64,000 bases of DNA. It comes from Absicoccus porci. Lineage in GTDB: Bacteria > Bacillota_I > Bacilli_A > Erysipelotrichales > Erysipelotrichaceae. This document shows positions 48,264 to 57,299 of this stretch, one piece after another. The notes below the pieces were generated by a model. The model was not told where the DNA came from. It ran no database searches and was given only the letters and a program-made list of their open reading frames with translations. Position numbers and translations under genes: made by a program. The first letter of the stretch is position 1; the number at the start of each line of letters is the position of its first letter. The stretch spans positions 581,361 to 645,360 of the forward strand of contig NZ_RJQC01000001.1 of assembly GCF_003725415.1 (NCBI RefSeq). Reading direction: 5' to 3'.

Positions 48264-48776
48264 CTACCTTCTTTCCAAAAGCGCATGTTGTATCGCTAAG
48301 ATGGTTTTGGCATCGATAATTTTACCATCTTTGATCCATTGTTGCGCTGTATCTAAATCGATCCACAAAGTTTCAATATCTTCATCTGGATCACAGTCTA
48401 ATTTTACTTTAGCGATTGATGGATCAATGGCTTCATAGATCCAAATTTTCTCATCACAAAATCCAGGTGTCGACACCATAGAAACAATCAGTTTCAAGTC
48501 CTTAGCAGTAAAACCCGTTTCTTCATTAAGTTCACGCATGCCGGCTTCATAAGGATCTTCGCCATATTCCAATTTACCAGCTGGAATCTCAATGGTCTTT
48601 TGATTGATGGCAGGACGCATTTGTTGCACCAGTAAAAGCTTGTTTTCATGGATCAATAGAATACCTACACCACCAGGATGATGAATGATATCGCGTTGCA
48701 CTTGCATACCATTGACCTTCACTTGTTTTTGAGTCAAGGTAAAAATGGCACCTTTATATATTTCTTTTTCTTCCAT
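48264..48776 (-). CDS. Nudix hydrolase, ADP-ribose pyrophosphatase type
   Basis: 170 residues from the ATG at 48776 (AAAAGGA 12 nt upstream); a GTG at 48785 overlapping the amidase stop is the alternative. Perfect Nudix box starting at GKLEYGEDPYEAG and ending MRELNEETGF, with the GIPAGK-like EIPAGKLE lead-in typical of ADP-ribose pyrophosphatases. Four bases before the ATP-grasp start. Confidence 0.87.
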   Translation of the reverse strand: MEEKEIYKGAIFTLTQKQVKVNGMQVQRDIIHHPGGVGILLIHENKLLLVQQMRPAINQKTIEIPAGKLEYGEDPYEAGMRELNEETGFTAKDLKLIVSMVSTPGFCDEKIWIYEAIDPSIAKVKLDCDPDEDIETLWIDLDTAQQWIKDGKIIDAKTILAIQHALLERR

Positions 48777-48781
48777 ATGTA

Positions 48782-49471
48782 TCACGAATCCTTTTCTTGG
48801 GAGATATGTAAGACAAAACCTCGAGCAATGGCAGTGGCAATCTTATCTTGTGTTGCTTCATTCGTTAAAGCGGATACATCTTCGGTATTGCTTGTATAAC
48901 CAACTTCCAATAAAATAGCGGGCATGTTGGTATTAGTCAAAATGGGAAAGTTCTCATAATGATCGGAGTCCAATCCTTGATAATCGGTGTAATTGACACT
49001 TTCTAATTCTTCCGCAATATCTGAACCTAAATTAATAAGATTTGTATTTTGTTGAGTCATGATCGAAAACCCTTTTTGTAAGGTATCGGTATCATTGGTC
49101 GTTGTGATCGATAATAAATAATCGGCCTTATCATTACGAGCCAGGGAAAGTCGTTCATCATTGGATAATGTCGTTGCATCTTGACGTGTATAGACAACTT
49201 GAAAACCAGAATCTTCCAATTTTTTACCAATTGCTTCCGCCATGGCTAAATTAATATCTTGATCCGAACCACTTTGCTGAGCAGCATCTACACAAATCGT
49301 AATGTCTTTGACATCGGCTTTTAATTCAATAGTATCATTGGTTGCTGGTGTCCCATTGGTTGTGTTCGTAGGAACGCGCTGATCTCCTTGTGAGAGATTT
49401 CCGCGTATGTTTGGTTGGACGATCAAAGCAAGAAAAACCGCGAATATCAGATAAATCAATGTTTTTTTCAT
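48782..49471 (-). CDS. amidase_3-like cell-wall protein lacking zinc ligands
   Basis: 229 residues: N-terminal membrane anchor (5-18), Thr/Asn-rich linker, then an N-acetylmuramoyl-L-alanine amidase fold of CwlD type (YTRQDATTLSNDERLSLARNDKADYLLSI, MPAILLEVGYTSN). The first zinc His (normally in DPGHGG) is replaced by DAAQQSG at 62-68 and the second (normally SIHxN) by SITTTN at 121-126, while the catalytic Glu E189 remains. Probably inactive as a hydrolase. Start codon lies 6 nt after TAGAAT with no Shine-Dalgarno. Confidence 0.8.
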   Translation of the reverse strand: MKKTLIYLIFAVFLALIVQPNIRGNLSQGDQRVPTNTTNGTPATNDTIELKADVKDITICVDAAQQSGSDQDINLAMAEAIGKKLEDSGFQVVYTRQDATTLSNDERLSLARNDKADYLLSITTTNDTDTLQKGFSIMTQQNTNLINLGSDIAEELESVNYTDYQGLDSDHYENFPILTNTNMPAILLEVGYTSNTEDVSALTNEATQDKIATAIARGFVLHISQEKDS

Positions 49472-49526
49472 GTTCTCATTCTATCACACATTTTGTATTG
49501 TAATATATTTTTAACCCAAAATTTGT

Positions 49527-49532
49527 TATACT
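49527..49532 (+). promoter_or_regulatory. candidate -10 of scpA
   Basis: TATACT with no convincing -35, 15 nt before the scpA ATG, which has GAGGTGAT upstream. Confidence 0.4.
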
Positions 49533-49547
49533 CATTGAGGTGATAAA

Positions 49548-50288
49548 ATGAAGTTTCATGTATCGATTGAACAATTCGATGGTCCATTGGATTTAATGCT
49601 CCATTTGGTCAAAGAAAACAAATTGGATTTATTTGATTTAGATATGGATGTATTGGCTAGTCAATACATCGATTTTATTCATGAGATGCAGACACTGCAT
49701 TTAGAAGTAGCCAGTGAATATTTAGAAGAATTAGCTTCTTTGATCGAATACAAATCCCGTAAATTATTACCACGTGAGAAAGTAGAAGTCGAAGAAGAAT
49801 ATGAAGAAGATCATCGTGAACAATTGGTGCAACGTCTATTAGAATATCAACAATATAAAGAAGTTAGCCAAACATTAAAATTAGATTATGATCAACGTCA
49901 ACAACATTTTACCCGTCCGGCTTCTTCATTGATTGAACAATGGCAAAAGAAAGTCGAACAAGGACCATTAAAAGATCAGTCGGTCTATGAATTGATGAAA
50001 GCGATGAATCGTGTTATAAAACGACATATGATCTTGGAACCTTATGAAACCAAGGTGACCATCAAAGAACTATCCGTAGAAGAACGAGTGGAACAAATCC
50101 AACAACGCATGACAACCTTGTCCGATCCGGTTTCTTTTGAAATTTTGTGTCAAGATTGTACAAATTTACATATGATCGTCGTTACTTTTCTAGCCATCCT
50201 AGACTTGATTCATCAACGATGGCTTGTTTATCTTCAGAAAGGAAAGAATGATGAAATCTGGGTCATGAAAGGAAATATGGATGAATAA
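49548..50288 (+). CDS. scpA: segregation and condensation protein A
   Basis: 246 residues. Family start FHVSIEQFDGPLDLMLHLVKENKLDLFD, then ASEYLEELASLIEYKSRKLLPR. Kleisin that bridges the SMC heads with ScpB. Overlaps scpB by 8 bp. Confidence 0.95.
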   Translation: MKFHVSIEQFDGPLDLMLHLVKENKLDLFDLDMDVLASQYIDFIHEMQTLHLEVASEYLEELASLIEYKSRKLLPREKVEVEEEYEEDHREQLVQRLLEYQQYKEVSQTLKLDYDQRQQHFTRPASSLIEQWQKKVEQGPLKDQSVYELMKAMNRVIKRHMILEPYETKVTIKELSVEERVEQIQQRMTTLSDPVSFEILCQDCTNLHMIVVTFLAILDLIHQRWLVYLQKGKNDEIWVMKGNMDE

Positions 50289-50823
50289 TCAAAAAGCATT
50301 AATTGAAGGATTGATCTTTTTGGCGGGCGAAGATGGTTTAACTATTACCCAAATACAACATGCCCTTTCGCAAGAAGACATCACTTCTATATATAAAGAT
50401 ATTAAAACCTTAAAAAAAGAATATGCACAAACAGATCGGGGCATTGAATTGGTTGAATATGCGAATCGATTTAAATTCGTCACCAAAGAATTTGTGTATC
50501 CTTATGCAGAGACATTGTTTCAACAAGAAAAACCAGTTCATTTATCACAAGCTGCACTTGAAACTTTAGCAATCATTGCGTATCGACAACCCATCACTCG
50601 AGTGGAAATTGAAGATATTCGTGGAGTAGGTTGTGAAGTGATGTTAAAGAAGCTGCAAGCACGAGGTTTGATTGAAGCAAAAGATCATTTGGATACCGTA
50701 GGGAAGCCATTATTGTATACGGTGACCGATGCTTTTTTAGATGCCTTTCAGTTAGAAACCTTAGACGAATTGCCAGAATTACCAGAACATCAACAAGATG
50801 ATGATTTGTTTCATGAAGAATAG
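50281..50823 (+). CDS. scpB: segregation and condensation protein B
   Basis: 180 residues with two winged-helix domains: IEGLIFLAGEDGLTI and SQAALETLAIIAYRQPITRVEIEDIRG (core motif, with the following GV). Partner of ScpA in SMC condensin. Acidic C-terminal tail. Confidence 0.95.
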   Translation: MNNQKALIEGLIFLAGEDGLTITQIQHALSQEDITSIYKDIKTLKKEYAQTDRGIELVEYANRFKFVTKEFVYPYAETLFQQEKPVHLSQAALETLAIIAYRQPITRVEIEDIRGVGCEVMLKKLQARGLIEAKDHLDTVGKPLLYTVTDAFLDAFQLETLDELPELPEHQQDDDLFHEE

Positions 50824-50837
50824 ATAGGAGGACATCA

Positions 50838-51554
50838 ATGGAACGACTACAAAAACGAATGGCGCAAGCTGGTCTTTGTTCAAGAAGAACAGCTGAAAAA
50901 TGGATCTTAGAAGGACGTGTCAAAGTCAATGGTGTGGTTTGTACCACATTAGGTACACAAGTTTCTGGTGATGATGTAGTGGAAGTCGATGGTCATCCTA
51001 TTGAACGAGAAGAATATGCCTACTATGTATTCTATAAACCCAAAGGATGTATCTGTTCGGTTCACGATGAAAAAAATCGAAAAACAGTCATGGACTATAT
51101 GCCCAAAGATCGTAGAATTTATCCCGTTGGACGCTTGGATTATGATACAAGCGGTGTGTTGTTGATGACTAATGACGGACAATTTACCAATGAGATGACA
51201 CATCCTCGGTATCATCTTCCCAAAAAATATATTGTGAATCTCCAAGGCATACTAGATAAAGAAGACATTCGCAAGATCCGTAAAGGATTTTCCATTTATC
51301 AACCAGCTAAAGTACATATGTTGGAAACAGATATCACACGCGATCGATGTCGATTTGAATTAACGATTTTTGAAGGCAAAAATCATGAAGTGAAAAATAT
51401 GATGGAAGAATTAGGACATCATGTACAACGTTTGCATCGTGCAGCCTTTGGAGAAATTGAATTGGGTGATCTTCATCCGGGTGAATATCGAATCTTAAAG
51501 CCATATGAAGTCAAACAATTAAAACTTTTAGCCCAACAAGGAGAGAATCTATGA
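50838..51554 (+). CDS. rluB: 23S rRNA pseudouridine synthase RluB-type
   Basis: 238 residues. S4 domain at the start (RLQKRMAQAGLCSRRTAEKWI), catalytic Asp in VGRLDYDTSGVLLMTNDG near 100 and the KNHEVKNM motif late. Modifies the 23S rRNA around 2605 in the family. AGGAGG precedes the ATG; linkage to scpAB is common in Firmicutes. Confidence 0.93.
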   Translation: MERLQKRMAQAGLCSRRTAEKWILEGRVKVNGVVCTTLGTQVSGDDVVEVDGHPIEREEYAYYVFYKPKGCICSVHDEKNRKTVMDYMPKDRRIYPVGRLDYDTSGVLLMTNDGQFTNEMTHPRYHLPKKYIVNLQGILDKEDIRKIRKGFSIYQPAKVHMLETDITRDRCRFELTIFEGKNHEVKNMMEELGHHVQRLHRAAFGEIELGDLHPGEYRILKPYEVKQLKLLAQQGENL

Positions 51555-52270
51555 AACAAATATTTGTAGATCAAAACTTGGAACTCCATCAACACATTAT
51601 TTTAGATGAAAGCCAAGCCCATCATCTATTTGATGTATTGCGCATCGAAAAGAAAGAAACTGTTCGCGTTATCGGATCCAATGCTTCTTTTTTAGCTCAT
51701 CCAGAAAAAAGACCATATTTATATTTGTTTAATCAGATTACGACAGAACAAGTCATGCATCACACAACGCTTTGTGTGGCCTTGATCAAACAAGATAAAT
51801 TTGAATGGATGTTGCAAAAAGCTTGTGAATTGGGCGTAACTCGTATTGTTCCTTTCGTATCTCGTAATTGTGTGGTTCGTTTAGATCCACAACGGGAACA
51901 AAAAAAATTGGAACGCTGGTCCAAGATCATCTTAAATGCATGTCAACAATGCAATCGGAATGATTTAGTCGAAATTACTCCCATACAAAAAATTGAAACT
52001 TTAAAAGATTTTCAAAACGAGATGAATTTGGTTGCTTATGAAAAAACGAGTACTAGTGAACATTTGGCAAAGTATTTACATGCCAATCCAAAATCAATCA
52101 CTGTTTGTATTGGACCAGAAGGTGGATTTGAAGATTTTGAAATTGATCATTTATTAGATGATCATTTTATGCCATGTTCATTAGGAAATAATATTCTTCG
52201 TGCGGAAACAGCGGCTTGTTACGTATTATCCGCCATTGAATACCAGCACCATGTAAAGGAGGAAGATTGA
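51551..52270 (+). CDS. rsmE: 16S rRNA (uracil1498-N3)-methyltransferase
   Basis: 239 residues. SPOUT knot motifs IGPEGGFEDFEID and SLGNNILRAETAACYVLS near the end; N-terminal PUA-like part with DESQAHHLFDVLRI. Overlaps rluB by 4 bp. Confidence 0.94.
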   Translation: MKQIFVDQNLELHQHIILDESQAHHLFDVLRIEKKETVRVIGSNASFLAHPEKRPYLYLFNQITTEQVMHHTTLCVALIKQDKFEWMLQKACELGVTRIVPFVSRNCVVRLDPQREQKKLERWSKIILNACQQCNRNDLVEITPIQKIETLKDFQNEMNLVAYEKTSTSEHLAKYLHANPKSITVCIGPEGGFEDFEIDHLLDDHFMPCSLGNNILRAETAACYVLSAIEYQHHVKEED

Positions 52271-53547
52271 TGCGATTTAGTATCACGACACTCGGATGCA
52301 AAGTCAATGCCTATGAGTCACAATATTATGCCCAAGAATTAGAAAAATTGGGTTATGAAGAAGTATCGGATCATGAACAAGCCGATATTTGTATCATCAA
52401 TACTTGTACGGTAACCAATACAGCCGCGCATAAATCTCGTCAAAAGATTCATCAGGCAAAACGTTTGAATCCAAATGCCTATTGCGTAGTCGTTGGTTGT
52501 TATGCGCAATTTGCGAAAGAAGAAGAACGCGATCACTTAGGTGCTGATTTGATCATTGGTGCAAACCATAAAAATCAATTGGTGCCTTTAATTCAAGAAA
52601 TGGTCAATCAACATACACATAAAGATACGGTATCGGATATTGTACAGTTCAATGATTTTGAAGCGATGCCCATTCATTATTTTGAATCCAAACATCGTGC
52701 TTTTTTGAAAGTGGAAGATGGCTGTAATCAATTTTGTTCTTATTGTGCCATTCCCTTTGCACGAGGCAGGGAACGATCTCTACAATATGATCAAGTCATT
52801 CGTATTGCGAAATCATTGGTCGAACAAGGTCATTCGGAAATTGTATTGACAGGCATACATACGGGACGATACCACGATGGTGATAAAACATTGGCCGATT
52901 TATTAGCGGGATTGCTGGAAAATACACCGGAACATGTGTATTATCGGATTTCCAGTATTGAAATAACCGAAGTCGATGATGCACTAATCCATTTGATGAA
53001 AACCAATCCACGCATTTGTCATCATTTACATATTCCCATTCAATCGGCTTGTGACAAAACCCTTGAACGAATGAATCGTCCATATACAGTGGCGCAATAT
53101 AAGGAACGATTGGAATACATTCGTTCACAAATTCCTGACATATCTGTCTCTACGGATGTGATTTGTGGTTTTGTACAAGAAAGCGAAGAAGAATTTCAAA
53201 CGACGATTGAAAATCTCAAAGATTTGCAATTTTCCTTTTTACATGTTTTTCCATACTCAAAACGAGATGGAACCAAAGCCTCTTTTATGAAAGGGGAAGT
53301 GAACGGAAAAATTGCCAAACAACGGGTTTCCGCGTTATTATCTATGTCGAAAGAGTTGAGAAAAAAGGATATGGAACGATTCCAACCCGTTCAAGTTTTG
53401 ATTGAAACCCATAATGGTAATACTTATACGGGTTATACCAATCACTATCATCCCATCACGATAGAAAGTGAAACACCTCTTTCAGGACGAATTACCGTAC
53501 CTTGGGATACAATCACTGAAAATGGATATTATGCAAGAAAGGTCTGA
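52270..53547 (+). CDS. mtaB: tRNA (ms2t6A37) methylthiotransferase MtaB
   Basis: 425 residues from the ATG at 52270, overlapping the rsmE stop by one base (GGAGGAAG upstream). N-terminal cluster Cys in TTLGCKVN, INTCTVTNTA and VVVGCYAQ; radical SAM CNQFCSYCAIPFARGRERS near 155; C-terminal TRAM-like end. Adds a methylthio group to t6A37 of tRNA. Confidence 0.94.
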   Translation: MRFSITTLGCKVNAYESQYYAQELEKLGYEEVSDHEQADICIINTCTVTNTAAHKSRQKIHQAKRLNPNAYCVVVGCYAQFAKEEERDHLGADLIIGANHKNQLVPLIQEMVNQHTHKDTVSDIVQFNDFEAMPIHYFESKHRAFLKVEDGCNQFCSYCAIPFARGRERSLQYDQVIRIAKSLVEQGHSEIVLTGIHTGRYHDGDKTLADLLAGLLENTPEHVYYRISSIEITEVDDALIHLMKTNPRICHHLHIPIQSACDKTLERMNRPYTVAQYKERLEYIRSQIPDISVSTDVICGFVQESEEEFQTTIENLKDLQFSFLHVFPYSKRDGTKASFMKGEVNGKIAKQRVSALLSMSKELRKKDMERFQPVQVLIETHNGNTYTGYTNHYHPITIESETPLSGRITVPWDTITENGYYARKV

Positions 53548-53553
53548 GTTTTT

Positions 53554-55053
53554 ATGCGATTAAGCAAGTTATTTAAAAATGCACCTACCACGAATGTGAC
53601 TGGTTTGTGTTTTGATTCACGGAAAGTCCAACCGGGAAATGTATATTTTTGTTTGCCAGGCATGACCCACGATGGTCATGAATTTATCAAGCAAGCCGTG
53701 GAAAAAGGGGCTATTTGTATTGTACATTCCAAAGAATTGAAGCCAGAAGAAATGCCAGTGGGTGCTATTTATATTCGTGTAGCCGACACAGTGGATGCGA
53801 TGAATCAAGCCGCTCGTATTTTTTATTCCAAACCGAGCGATAAAATGTTGATGTATGGTATTACAGGAACCAATGGTAAAAGTACTATTGCGAATGTGAT
53901 TCGCAATATTCGAAATAAAAAAGAACCAACTGGCTATATTGGTACGATTGCGATCGAATATGGCAATGTTCGTCTGCAACCGGACTTAACGACACCCGAT
54001 GCTTTGTTTCTACAGGAAAAATTATCGGAAATGGTTCGACATGGCATGAAAGCTTGTGCTTTGGAAGTTTCCAGCCATGGTTTAGCACAACGTCGTGTGG
54101 ATGGTATCAATTTTGACGTTGCTATTTTTACAAATTTGACCTATGATCATTTGGATTATCATGGAACGATGAAAAGTTACTTTGAAGCGAAATCCTTGTT
54201 GTTTTCCGAACGTGTCAAACCAACCGGTAAATCCATTTTAAACATTGATGATGCTTGTTTTGAAAAATTACAACGAATTTCACAGGCACCCGTAATCACA
54301 TATGGTATTGAACACGAATGTGACTATCGTGCTATCAATGTACAAATTTTGCCGAAACAATCAAAATTTGATTTAGTATATCAAGGCAAAACGTATCCGG
54401 TTGTTACAAATTTAGTGGCTACGTATAATGTCTATAACTTATTAGCTGCAATAGCCGCTTTACATGAAACCGATATGGATCTGGATGTGATCTTGGAAGC
54501 TTGTAAGAACTTGCCACAAGTCGATGGACGTTTAGAACAAATTGATATGGGACAACCATTCCATGTGATCGTGGATTTTGCGCATACCCCCGATGGTATG
54601 AAAAAAATGTTCCAGTTTGGTCGTCAGATTGCTCAAACGCATAAATTGATCAGTGTATTTGGTTCTGCCGGAAAGCGTGATGTCGCAAAACGGAAAGTAT
54701 TTGGTGAATTAGCGGATCAATATTGTGATTACATCATTTTAACAGAAGATGATCCGCGTGATGAAGATCCAGCCGTGATTGCGGATCAAATCGAAGAAGG
54801 CATTGAAAGCAGTAATCATGTCTTTATCGAAGATCGTTATGAAGCCATTCGTCAGGCTATCGAAAGTGCCAATCCTGGAGATTGTGTATTGTTGCTTGGA
54901 AAAGGTGATGAGCCATATATCTATCGTGAAAATGGACGTGCACCTTATAAAGGTGACAATGTGATTGCCAAAGAATGTATATCTAAATACTGTCGTCATA
55001 TCAATGAAGCCGTTGATGATGTCAATGAAGACGAAAGCTTCATCGAAGAATAA
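53554..55053 (+). CDS. murE: UDP-MurNAc-tripeptide synthetase MurE
   Basis: 499 residues. Mur ligase motifs: YGITGTNGKSTIANVI (P-loop, about 109-124), TTPDALFLQ, EVSSHGLAQRRVDG, NLTYDHLDYHG and FAHTPDGM. At the amino-acid-specificity site it reads DDPRDED (about 399-405), where diaminopimelate enzymes have DNPR and many lysine enzymes have other residues after the D, so the added residue is not settled. Peptidoglycan precursor synthesis. Acidic C-terminal tail. Confidence 0.92.
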   Translation: MRLSKLFKNAPTTNVTGLCFDSRKVQPGNVYFCLPGMTHDGHEFIKQAVEKGAICIVHSKELKPEEMPVGAIYIRVADTVDAMNQAARIFYSKPSDKMLMYGITGTNGKSTIANVIRNIRNKKEPTGYIGTIAIEYGNVRLQPDLTTPDALFLQEKLSEMVRHGMKACALEVSSHGLAQRRVDGINFDVAIFTNLTYDHLDYHGTMKSYFEAKSLLFSERVKPTGKSILNIDDACFEKLQRISQAPVITYGIEHECDYRAINVQILPKQSKFDLVYQGKTYPVVTNLVATYNVYNLLAAIAALHETDMDLDVILEACKNLPQVDGRLEQIDMGQPFHVIVDFAHTPDGMKKMFQFGRQIAQTHKLISVFGSAGKRDVAKRKVFGELADQYCDYIILTEDDPRDEDPAVIADQIEEGIESSNHVFIEDRYEAIRQAIESANPGDCVLLLGKGDEPYIYRENGRAPYKGDNVIAKECISKYCRHINEAVDDVNEDESFIEE

Positions 55054-55062
55054 AAGAAAGAG

Positions 55063-55091
55063 TTGCTTTTTTGAATATAGTCATATATAAT
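55063..55091 (+). promoter_or_regulatory. promoter of rpsU
   Basis: TTGCTT (55063-55068), 17 nt, TATAAT (55086-55091). Confidence 0.7.
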
Positions 55092-55129
55092 CTTAATGCA
55101 AAATGAACTCGGGAAGGGAGGTTTGTGGC

Positions 55130-55312
55130 ATGCCTAAAGTTATCGTTAAGGAAAACGAGCAATTGGATGACGCTTTAAGAAGATTTAAACGTCAGGTTTC
55201 TCGTAACGGAACCCTTGCTGAGGCACGTAAGAGAGAATTTTACGTTAAACCAGGTGTGAAGAGAAAGTTAAAATCTGAAGCAGCACGCAAGGCTCGTAGA
55301 GGTAAGAAATAA
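55130..55312 (+). CDS. rpsU: 30S ribosomal protein S21
   Basis: 60 residues, complete S21: [20 protein letters not shown], basic C-terminus [16 protein letters not shown] at 55130 follows GGGAGGTTTGTGGC; the frame extends upstream but without support. Confidence 0.96.
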   Translation: MPKVIVKENEQLDDALRRFKRQVSRNGTLAEARKREFYVKPGVKRKLKSEAARKARRGKK

Positions 55313-55338
55313 ATCTGCATTTTTATGCAGATTTTTTT
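55311..55338 (+). terminator. terminator of rpsU
   Basis: AAATCTGCAT/ATGCAGATTT stem, TTTT loop, then T-run; it overlaps the stop codon. Confidence 0.85.
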
Positions 55339-55352
55339 ATGAGGTGATAAAT

Positions 55353-56300
55353 ATGTACACAATGGATTTATCGGAACATTCTATCGATGATTTACAACGT
55401 TTTGTGGGTCAAAATGATGAAAATCTTCATATTATTGAAAAAGCGTATGATGTTTCTTTTTTCTTGCGTGCATCCACTTTAAAATGGGAAGAAGATGCCA
55501 ATACACAAGAAATTCAAGATGTTGTGAATGCTTGTTTTGATTGTATTGATGTGCAAAAAAAATTGGAATCACAAGATGTGCATTATTTGATTTCATTGGC
55601 CAAACATCATCAATTGTCCCATTTTCATCCAAGCCAGCGAAAAGCAATTGGACAAACCAAAACAGGGAAGATCATCTATCCCAAAACTTTGGGACAAGCG
55701 CGGTTTTGTAATGCGTTGTATCATAACGATATTATTTTTGCGACGGGTGTGGCCGGTACGGGAAAAACATATTTGGCCGTTGTTTATGCTGTCAGTCAAT
55801 TAAAAAGAGAGAAAATCAAACGCATCATCTTAACAAGACCTGCCGTAGAGGCTGGTGAATCCTTGGGCTTTTTACCAGGTGATATGAAAGAAAAAGTGGA
55901 TCCGTATTTGCGACCTTTATATGATGCTTTATATGAAATGCTTGGACAAGAAACCGTTGAACGTTATTTAGAGAAACAAATCATCGAAATTGCGCCTCTG
56001 GCATTTATGCGTGGTCGTACCTTGAATGATGCCGTGGTTATTTTGGATGAAGCACAAAATACGACGCAATCACAAATGAAGATGTTTTTAACACGAATGG
56101 GGCAGCATTCACAATTGATCATCAATGGGGATGTGTCACAAATTGATTTGATCAAAAAGTCAGATTCTGGTTTGCGACAAGCTTGCCAGATTTTAAAGGG
56201 AATTTCTGGTATTGCGATCGTGCAATTGTCAAAATATGATGTTGTACGGCATCCATTGGTACAAAAAATCATCGAACGTTATGAAGAGATTGAAAAATAA
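55353..56300 (+). CDS. phoH: PhoH-like ATPase
   Basis: 315 residues from the ATG at 55353 (GAGGTGAT upstream; a GTG at 55344 is part of that site). N-terminal 100 residues include a KH-like region, then the PhoH domain: ATGVAGTGKTYLAVVYA (Walker A), RPAVEAGESLGFLPGD, VVILDEAQNTT (Walker B) and NGDVSQIDL. Linked in bacteria to ribosome and RNA metabolism. Confidence 0.9.
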   Translation: MYTMDLSEHSIDDLQRFVGQNDENLHIIEKAYDVSFFLRASTLKWEEDANTQEIQDVVNACFDCIDVQKKLESQDVHYLISLAKHHQLSHFHPSQRKAIGQTKTGKIIYPKTLGQARFCNALYHNDIIFATGVAGTGKTYLAVVYAVSQLKREKIKRIILTRPAVEAGESLGFLPGDMKEKVDPYLRPLYDALYEMLGQETVERYLEKQIIEIAPLAFMRGRTLNDAVVILDEAQNTTQSQMKMFLTRMGQHSQLIINGDVSQIDLIKKSDSGLRQACQILKGISGIAIVQLSKYDVVRHPLVQKIIERYEEIEK

Positions 56301-56318
56301 TAAGGGAATTGCTATAAT
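56290..56318 (+). promoter_or_regulatory. promoter of yebC
   Basis: TTGAAA (56290-56295) in the last codons of phoH, 17 nt, TATAAT (56313-56318). Confidence 0.78.
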
Positions 56319-56349
56319 AGACAAGAAATTTGGAAGGTGAAATATAAGT

Positions 56350-57075
56350 ATGGGAAGACACTTTGAGGTGCGTGCAGCCGCTATGCAAAAAACGGCAAAC
56401 GCCAAAGCAAAAGTATATTCAAGATATTCAAAAGAGATTTTGGTTGCTGCAAAGAATGGTGATCCAGATCCAGACATGAATCAATCATTAAAAAAGGCTA
56501 TTGAAAGAGCAAAAGCCAATGATGTACCGAGAGATGTCATCAAGCGAGCTATTGATAAAGCAAAATCCAGTGCGGATGAAAGCTACAATGCGAAACGCTA
56601 TGAAGGATTTGGAAATGCTGGTTCAACGATCATTATTGATTGCTTAACCGATAATGACAATCGTACGATTGCTAGTTTACGAGCTGCTTTCAACAAGGCA
56701 CATGCTAAATTAGGTGTAGCCAATTCTGTATCTTTTGGTTATCAACATTTAGGTGTCATTGTCATCAAATATGAAGATGAAGATGCCATGATGGAAGCTC
56801 TACTAGATGCTGGCATTGAGCTACAAGATATTGAAGTCGAAGACGGTTATATGACAGTGACTGTCGATCCAACACAGTTGGACGATGCGAAAGTTGTTAT
56901 CGACAAGTTGATTCCAGATGTGAAGTATGAAGTGTTTGAAGATCGCATGGTTGCAGATGATACTGTTCGTCTAGAAGGTACAGATAAAGAATTATTCAAA
57001 CGTTTACTTACTTTACTAGATGATGTGGATGATGTACAAAATGTATATCATAATGTTGAAAATATTAACGAATAA
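56350..57075 (+). CDS. yebC: YebC/PmpR family protein
   Basis: 241 residues, full length: MGRHFEVRAAAMQKT start, then YSRYSKEILVAAKNG, ERAKANDVPRDVIKRAIDKAK and YEGFGNAGSTIIIDCLTDN. Members act as translation factors relieving stalls at proline stretches or as regulators. GGAAGGTG precedes the ATG. Confidence 0.93.
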   Translation: MGRHFEVRAAAMQKTANAKAKVYSRYSKEILVAAKNGDPDPDMNQSLKKAIERAKANDVPRDVIKRAIDKAKSSADESYNAKRYEGFGNAGSTIIIDCLTDNDNRTIASLRAAFNKAHAKLGVANSVSFGYQHLGVIVIKYEDEDAMMEALLDAGIELQDIEVEDGYMTVTVDPTQLDDAKVVIDKLIPDVKYEVFEDRMVADDTVRLEGTDKELFKRLLTLLDDVDDVQNVYHNVENINE

Positions 57076-57278
57076 TCCGTTGAAGAAAAGAAGGTCAATG
57101 ATATCAAAATAGAGAGCAGTCGGGTGGTGCAAGACTGGATGATTCTTGACTGGGACACTTTGGAGGAATCAAGTGCAAAGCTTGATCGTTGGTCGCGTTA
57201 AGACTAGAGCGTTCAAGTGATAACTTGAAAAATAAGGTGGTACCGCGTGATAAACGTCCTTATATAGGGCGTTTTTTT
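57076..57278 (+). promoter_or_regulatory. T-box leader of hisS-aspS (Asp GAC specifier, overlapping His CAC)
   Basis: AGAGAGC near 57111, specifier segment GGGACACTTTGGAGG: GAC at 57154-57156 is followed by ACTTTGGAG exactly as ATC is in the ileS leader, and CAC at 57156-57158 overlaps it. T-box AAGGTGGTACCGCG at 57234-57247; terminator AACGTCC/GGGCGTT with T7 at 57252-57278. Confidence 0.9.
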
Positions 57279-57299
57279 ATTTATTTGAAGGAGGAAATC

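Noticed and set aside
57189..57299. N-terminal extension of HisS
   Set aside because: It would be translated from the T-box antiterminator/terminator; the real ATG at 57300 has GAAGGAGG.
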